From Ascaphus truei (Eukaryota; Chordata; Amphibia; Anura; Ascaphidae), in assembly GCA_036426205.1 (NCBI GenBank), contig CM071573.1, forward strand, positions 45,289,664-45,353,663: 64,000 bases of DNA. The letters run 5' to 3'. The notes below the pieces were generated by a model that saw nothing but the letters and a program-made list of their open reading frames with translations, made no database searches and had not been told where the DNA came from. Numbering within the stretch: the stretch's first letter is position 1; every line of letters starts with the position of its first letter. Shown one piece after another: positions 58,301 through 64,000 of this stretch. The position numbers and the translations under genes are program-made.

Positions 58301-60146
58301 AAAATATATAACAATTTAGAATCAAAACCAAAACACCAGTGAAAGTGCTCACATTTACTGTGGTTTAAAAGTGGATTTATTAATATTAGAACATTAAACA
58401 CTATAAAAAAAATAGCTTGAGCATAGATACTACACGTCTGAATATCAAGTGTCTGTTTAGTGCTGTGTACTGTACATTATCTACAAGTATATTATTTCAG
58501 TTTGATTTCCTGTGAATACCGTAATTCATGTAGGTGGCAACTTTGTCTCAGATGGAGCTTTAGCAGAGTTTAACACTGCAAGTCTTTCATACATAGAGAA
58601 CTCTGATTAGCTCGGGCAGACTCCCACACACACTGATGTTTTTTTTCACCCACAAATCATGGAAACATTGACTTCTTATTTCTTCACATGAACAAGTATT
58701 CCGAGGCAAATGACAGTAAGTTGGTAAAGTTTAGCCACCCATTCTTCCAACGCTATAACACAATGTCTCATTCTTCATCATTCTAAATGCGGTTCCTCTC
58801 CTATTGTTTTATAGACAAAATAGCTTACAATAAAAAAAAAGCAACGTATGGAGATATAAAAAACTTATATTGAACCATTGGACTTTGGAGATACCAATTT
58901 TCAGCAGTTAATCAGTAAATGCTACTGTAACTGACGTTACCATCGTTTTAGTACTTTATTTTCTTCAGTTTCCTCTTTCTGTTTCTTCAGTTTTATCCTT
59001 GCATCTGTTAATAACAGTGACCCCAATCAAATGACTGTTCTATAATAGTGAGCTAAGGAGAGATGGTCAGATTTCCTCATTTTGCAGAGAAACGTAGAAT
59101 TTGATGGCCCATCAGAACCACATGGCCCATTTTCTGATCTGCCATAAATCTCATAACCTTTTTGATCCTCGAGTTTCCGAATAAGTACCCACTTTTGTTC
59201 TTAAAAAAAATCATATTTGAAAATTAGAGAATATGTGAGCCAATTAATAATGTCTGTGCATGTAGTTCTCTATATATATCTCTATGTATATGTATATATG
59301 TCTTCATCTCTAGAGAGTTAACTAAGATGTGGGCCAGATCAGGAACCCACTAGCTTGATATAGCCTACCCTGCATAACTTACTCGGTTATGCTATAAGAA
59401 GTTACATATATACAGTAATAGACACTATTGCACTTATCTAAGATATACTGGACGGTGCACTTATGACATGCCAATATCTTTTGTGAACCCCTTCAAAGGA
59501 AGGGGATTGGCTTTCACAACCACAGATGTTGAATGGGTGTTCTGAAGGCAACTAATCTGGTGAGACTAACATATTAGGTTTAAGAGTATTTCCGCTTTGA
59601 ATTATACAATCTAGATATTCTTTTAATCTAGCACGGCAAGCGCTATAATTAAGGTTTTAATTGAATTTTTGTTATTAAATAAAATTGATATGTATAACTA
59701 TTAGTGGAGATGAGTGTATCACATGGGATCTTTCTTTCCCCATATACTCTGTCTCTATCCCAGATTGCACCACTCCAGAAAGTTCATTTCTTCACCTGAG
59801 CAGGACCAATTTCCCTTTCCCCCCTTTTCCCTCCTTTTCCCCATTTTGATTATTTTCTATAGTGACTTAGGGGCTCTAGTGACTAAAGTCTCCCGGATGC
59901 AAACACAAAGAATGATACCATATATATAACAAAAAGAATCAACTAAAAAAACTATTGAAATTTTTCTTTTGATAAATCCGGTACAATTATTTGACACTTG
60001 TTTTGCACCAATGTTGCAGTCAGGATACTTTAGTAAATAGCCTCGTTAGTGACTAACAAATGAGAAGCAAGTCAATCCTACAGCATTTGACCTGTTTTTA
60101 CTTTATTTCTCTGGCATCGGCTGTTACAGTAGCAACCTCTGTTGTC
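58301..60146. other. Repeat-poor stretch, nothing recognised
   Basis: No transposon, RNA gene or supported exon was recognised in about 1.8 kb. Confidence 0.4.
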
Positions 60147-60149
60147 TTA

Positions 60150-60502
60150 GGCCTTGCCCCCGCTGCCTGCTACAGCGTCCGCTGTGGTGGACGCTGCGCT
60201 CACGAGAGCCCTCCCTGCAATGGCGCCGGGCCCGCTGCGAGGGGGGGCCCGCAGCGCTCGCGCGAGAGCTACTCCTGCTCTCAATAGAATTGAGAGCAGG
60301 AACTCGCGTCGAGCGGCTAGGCACGCCCCCCGGCGGTTCAGCCAATGAGGGCGAACCTGCCGGGTGATGTCATGGCCGCGCCCCCGTCACTCCTCCGCCA
60401 CGCCCCCCCCGCCACTGCTCCTGCAGTGAGCTGCAGACCGGGGAATCGCCGGAACGCGCAGCCAAAAGCGCGGGCGCGCATTAGAGCGCCGTGACCGGGG
60501 CC
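60150..60502. mobile_element. CpG-rich Harbinger-like MITE, 353 bp
   Basis: Starts GGCCTTGCCCCCGCTGCC and ends GTGACCGGGGCC between TTA duplications (60147-60149, 60503-60505). It contains GCTCTCAATAGAATTGAGAGC, a 10-bp-armed hairpin. Its relative at 24910 confirms the termini. CpG density is striking against AT-rich flanks. Confidence 0.8.
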
Positions 60503-60914
60503 TTAGCCTTAATGAGTGGGGATGGCAGGGGCCATTTTACTTTCCCAGTGAGGCATATATTTAGCAACCTGTATTTCCAGAATTGTCAACAACAGAATTA
60601 AAATACAGCAGGGTGGGATTGCTAAAATCAGCAGCAAAAATGACTTTGCCATTTTTAAAAGAAGGGAAACCTGTTTATGGAACGTTGAGCAAAATTCCTC
60701 TGCTGAGAATTAATCCAACATGCAAAAATCACTGAAAACAAGTGATGGATTTCCCGCCGAAAATGAAGCGATTTTTTTCCTATTGATTAAATGTTTGAAA
60801 CGTTTTTGCTTTATAGAATTGTTGACGAAGCAAGTGGTAATCAAATTGTACATTTGTGTACACGAGTTTGAAATTTTGGTACAAAGGAACCGTCAGCATT
60901 TTACCTAAACCACA

Positions 60915-61339
60915 GGCTCTATGTATTAAAACACAAACATAAGCGCAACATCCTTATTTAACAGCAAAGCACTCTGAAAAATACCAGCGCCAGGCTGCAT
61001 CTGTGTAATCTTAGTTGCGCCATTTTTGCATATGTCTGCGACAAGATGAGAGATTTATGGAGAAAGTGAGAGGAGTTAATGCGGTGTTACATTTGTGTAT
61101 TAGCACAGTTCTATGTATTAAGAAATGTGCATCTTGCGGTACTTTTTTTGTTGTTGAAGGGTTTGCACGCTGGTTTCCACCATCACCTTAAAGATGGCGT
61201 GTCTTTTTTGCACAGAATACTATCGCAACTCGCACCAAATTCTACAAGACTAGAAATATTTTTTAACAATTGTCGTGTTTCAAACAGAGAAAAGGACAAA
61301 TGTGTCAGAGCAGCAACTTTCTTGATACATAGACCCCCC
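60915..61339. mobile_element. Harbinger-like MITE, diverged
   Basis: GGCTCTATGTATTAA at the left and TTGATACATAGACCCCCC at the right are inverted. TCTATGTATTAAG recurs at 61110. The terminus fits the GGGGYCTATG series of the other Harbinger-like elements. No clear target duplication. Confidence 0.5.
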
Positions 61340-63639
61340 GTGTGACCTGAATAATCAGCAGGTACTCCGGAAATATCTATGAGAATAGTTATGGTGAGTA
61401 ATTCGGCATACCTCAATACCTTTTAAAAATAAAATCAGTGATGCGAAGTGAGCTGCATGAGGGGAAATACATTAGGATATTGAATGCTACAACAATGAAC
61501 ATCCCGCAAGTGATTGAGCACGATTATTCTATTCAAAGTAAAGAGAATCAGAGAGCCTGAAAGGTTTGGAACACACAAATTCCAAAAAGAACCTTTTATC
61601 TGAGGGCTTTTATTCAAGGGCTTTAAGTGCGTTTAAGCAAATGAAAAACAGGATGGTTTTTTTTTTTCACCCATGACATATTCCATCATTCCATTCACCA
61701 CATGACGCTTCGCTTTTCTGCTCTGCATCACTTTCCGTAATGACATGCAGCAGAAACACTGAGACAGGACCGCTCACTGCAGGCATGCTGCTAATGCCAG
61801 GTTCTGTGCATCAGCTCAAACACACAAGCAATCCATTGTTCTCATAAAGAGCAGTGGCCCCTTTTCTATTAAATAAGTGTGTTCGCTATTTCCCATCTCA
61901 GTGGTACAATTAAAGAAAGAGACAGAGATACTTTTTACCATAATAGCGTTTCATTTATGATATCATGCCGAGAACCATTCTGCCAATGAAATTTTCGCAA
62001 CAAAAAGAGATGAGCATGTATTAGAGAGTTTAGTATACATATCTAAATATGAACATTCGACTTCTTTGCATGAAACAAAATGTTTTTTTTTCTCTTTCTT
62101 ATTCTGTAAACTGCGATTGCGTCGGATCATTTGTTGTTTTTGCATAGTTATGTCTTGCTGGCTCCCTTTGAAGAATAGGGATGAAAGTTTCACTGTTTAG
62201 TTCTATTCTGTTTATAATCGGCTTGAATATATTGGATCATGTTTCCGAATACACAATATTTCTTACTCCTTAGTCAGCATTCCCCATGCTCGATTTACAA
62301 ATGAAACCGTCCATCTAACTCTCCGACATGAATCCATATATCAATGTTTTACTTTGAGACTTCTGTTTATGATTAATATCATGCTGTATAGGTGAGAGAG
62401 CATGACTAAGTAAACATTCAGGGGGATATCCTAGTAGCTGCGAGTTCGTACCTGTAAAACCGCAGATTAGAACTGACACCAGTAGCCCCCTCATCACAGG
62501 GGTCCGTAGACTTATCAGTACTGGTCTTGTGGAAATATTTTAGGTGTGGGTTGTGACTCATTTAAACATGCTTTGCAAATCCACATTAGCATGACTTTCA
62601 GGGGTTCACCTTTTTCAGCATGGGCATGTGCTTGGAGATTGGAGCAGACATACAGTATATTCAACAGGAGACACTACTAAATTGGAACTCATCCTCCTCA
62701 TCTTCCTCTCTCCTTTTCCCTCCTCCTCTCTCCTCCTCCTCTATACTCCTCCTCCTCCCGCAGCTATTAGAAACGCGGAATGAAAAAATTTCTAAAAAAA
62801 AAAAGCCCATTCCGCATTGTTTGAACATTTGAGAAGTGCTTATAGAATAGCAGAGCATGCCAATCCAATGGGAAAAAAGGCTCTTTTGACACAGATGGAC
62901 ACAATTCAAAGCTACTACTTTAGATTGGCCCCCTCAGTATTTTCATATAATGAAGCAGCACACAAATGACCAAAGAGTTGATCTATACCCAAAAGCAGCA
63001 GAAGGAGAAGACATTGTAACTAATGATGGCACTGGTTACGGAGACAGCTGGAATTCCAGACGCTGTGGCTAAAGGCAACATGATAGAATTTGGCATTTTA
63101 GATGTTGGTCTGGTGTATAATGCCTAATACACCGCAGGAGAAAATAAGAGCGAGAAAAAGCTCTGCCTTGAGCTCTGCAGGTGCCAAACAAAGGAAAGCA
63201 AAGTACTCACAGTAGCACAATACTCCTACTTTTTATCTTTTCCTTAAACACCCTAGCATAATAACTGAAACCGTAGCAAAAGTAGTATTTCCAAAAATGG
63301 CAGAATTTGTCTCAGTTCCTTTTCCCCCCCAAAATCAAAGCAATACAAGCAGATATTCTGGGAATCTGCACACTAATAAAGACATTGAAATTAAATACTG
63401 TAGAGCATTCAACTTTTTGCTTTTACATTAACTAAAGAATATGCTTTTTTCTTTGATTCCAGTTTTAAGATGTACTAAGTATCATCCATTTGCCCCTCAC
63501 ATATTTCTAGAAATGTATGAATCTCTGCATTTTTTCGATTTCAGGTAAAGTTAATGTTAATTATTTTTGTCTTGCTTGTTTCTTGGGTTTTTATTGGGCT
63601 GTTTGGTAATTGTACTTCCTTTCCCCTCAAATCCGCCAC
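61340..63639. other. Repeat-poor stretch with one CT-rich tract
   Basis: 62688-62760 is a CTCCTC-rich tract ending in CCGCAG, which looks like a polypyrimidine-acceptor but is more simply a microsatellite. The rest has no recognised element. Confidence 0.45.
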
Positions 63640-63900
63640 CAGTCTAAGTTCTTTTAATACTAAAGCTGTGTCACTTTAATTTGGTATGTAACTGTTACAT
63701 ACGCCCATAACACATATTATCTCTAACTGTTCATGCAATGTCTTCATATATAATGTATAACCCTGTTCACGTAATGTAACCATATATTTGTAACCATGAA
63801 TCAGTCATCATCAGTCTACTATACACAGGACATACTTGAAAACGAGAGGTAACTCAATGTATTAATTCCAGGTAAAACGTTTTTATAAATAAATAAAATG
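63640..63900 (+). mobile_element. L2-like LINE 3' tail, complete end
   Basis: Contains TATCTCTAACTGTTCATGCA, CACAGGACATACTTGAAAAC and a terminal ATAAATAAATAAAATG. It is the cleanest of the four tail copies and shows the end of the family. Confidence 0.75.
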
Positions 63901-64000
63901 TCACAGTGAAACCCCAGCAGCAAAGTTGTGAAACTTGGGGGATACGAATCAAAGTTTTCTTGGTATAAAACAAAGTGGTCTCTAAGCTTGAAATACTGTA

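Noticed and set aside
62688..62770. 3' splice site with long polypyrimidine tract
   Set aside because: The tract is a CTCCTC microsatellite and no exon homology follows.

Overview
This window is intergenic or intronic DNA from a vertebrate, most likely an amphibian and probably a frog. That judgement rests on the transposon mix: Tc1-like, pogo-like, PIF/Harbinger-like, hAT-like and TTAA-targeting DNA transposons, a Helitron-type end, several Penelope-like (PLE) remnants with GIY-YIG endonuclease pieces, L1, L2 and CR1 LINE fossils, and solo LTRs, with many TA, CA and GA microsatellites. The species cannot be named from sequence alone. I recognise no host protein-coding exon, tRNA, rRNA or other host RNA gene. 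All recognisable coding sequence belongs to decayed transposons. There is one 99-base assembly gap (5926-6024).

Layout. 0-6 kb: a decayed Tc1 element, an L2 3' tail split by a pogo-like MITE, a solo LTR and another L2-type 3' end. 6.9-8 kb: a Harbinger-like non-autonomous element (copy A) with a CRE/TATA promoter-like cassette. 8.2-11.9 kb: Penelope-like debris on both strands. 12.9-16 kb: a 3.1-kb fold-back element (copy B) related to copy A. 16-19 kb: no recognised element except a minisatellite. 19.2-20.3 kb: two abutting hAT elements, the first split by an L2 tail. 21-26.5 kb: fold-back MITEs, PLE termini and a TTAA element split by a GC-rich MITE. 28.7-30.4 kb: a Penelope-like 3' end. 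32-33.4 kb: an L2-like reverse transcriptase fossil. 35.7-37.4 kb: palindromes around a 1-kb CA array. 38.7-39.2 kb: CR1. 40-42 kb: a Harbinger MITE between 67-bp inverted repeats. 43.6-50.1 kb: one L1 fossil hit by three later insertions, each with its own target duplication. 51-53 kb: second solo LTR and a hAT. 54-58 kb: copy C of the Harbinger-like family, GC-rich minisatellite and a Helitron-type 3' end. 58.4-64 kb: comparatively repeat-poor.

Two themes tie scattered pieces together. First, about ten loci share a hammerhead-ribozyme-like layout (C-N-G-A-N-G-A, hairpin, G-A-A-A) next to PLE-type sequence. Second, copies A, B and C share long-palindrome architecture, a recurring roughly 50-bp hairpin module, a TGACGTCA/TATA promoter-like cassette and short exon-like segments ending in splice-donor consensus. 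These are the best candidates for something under-described here.
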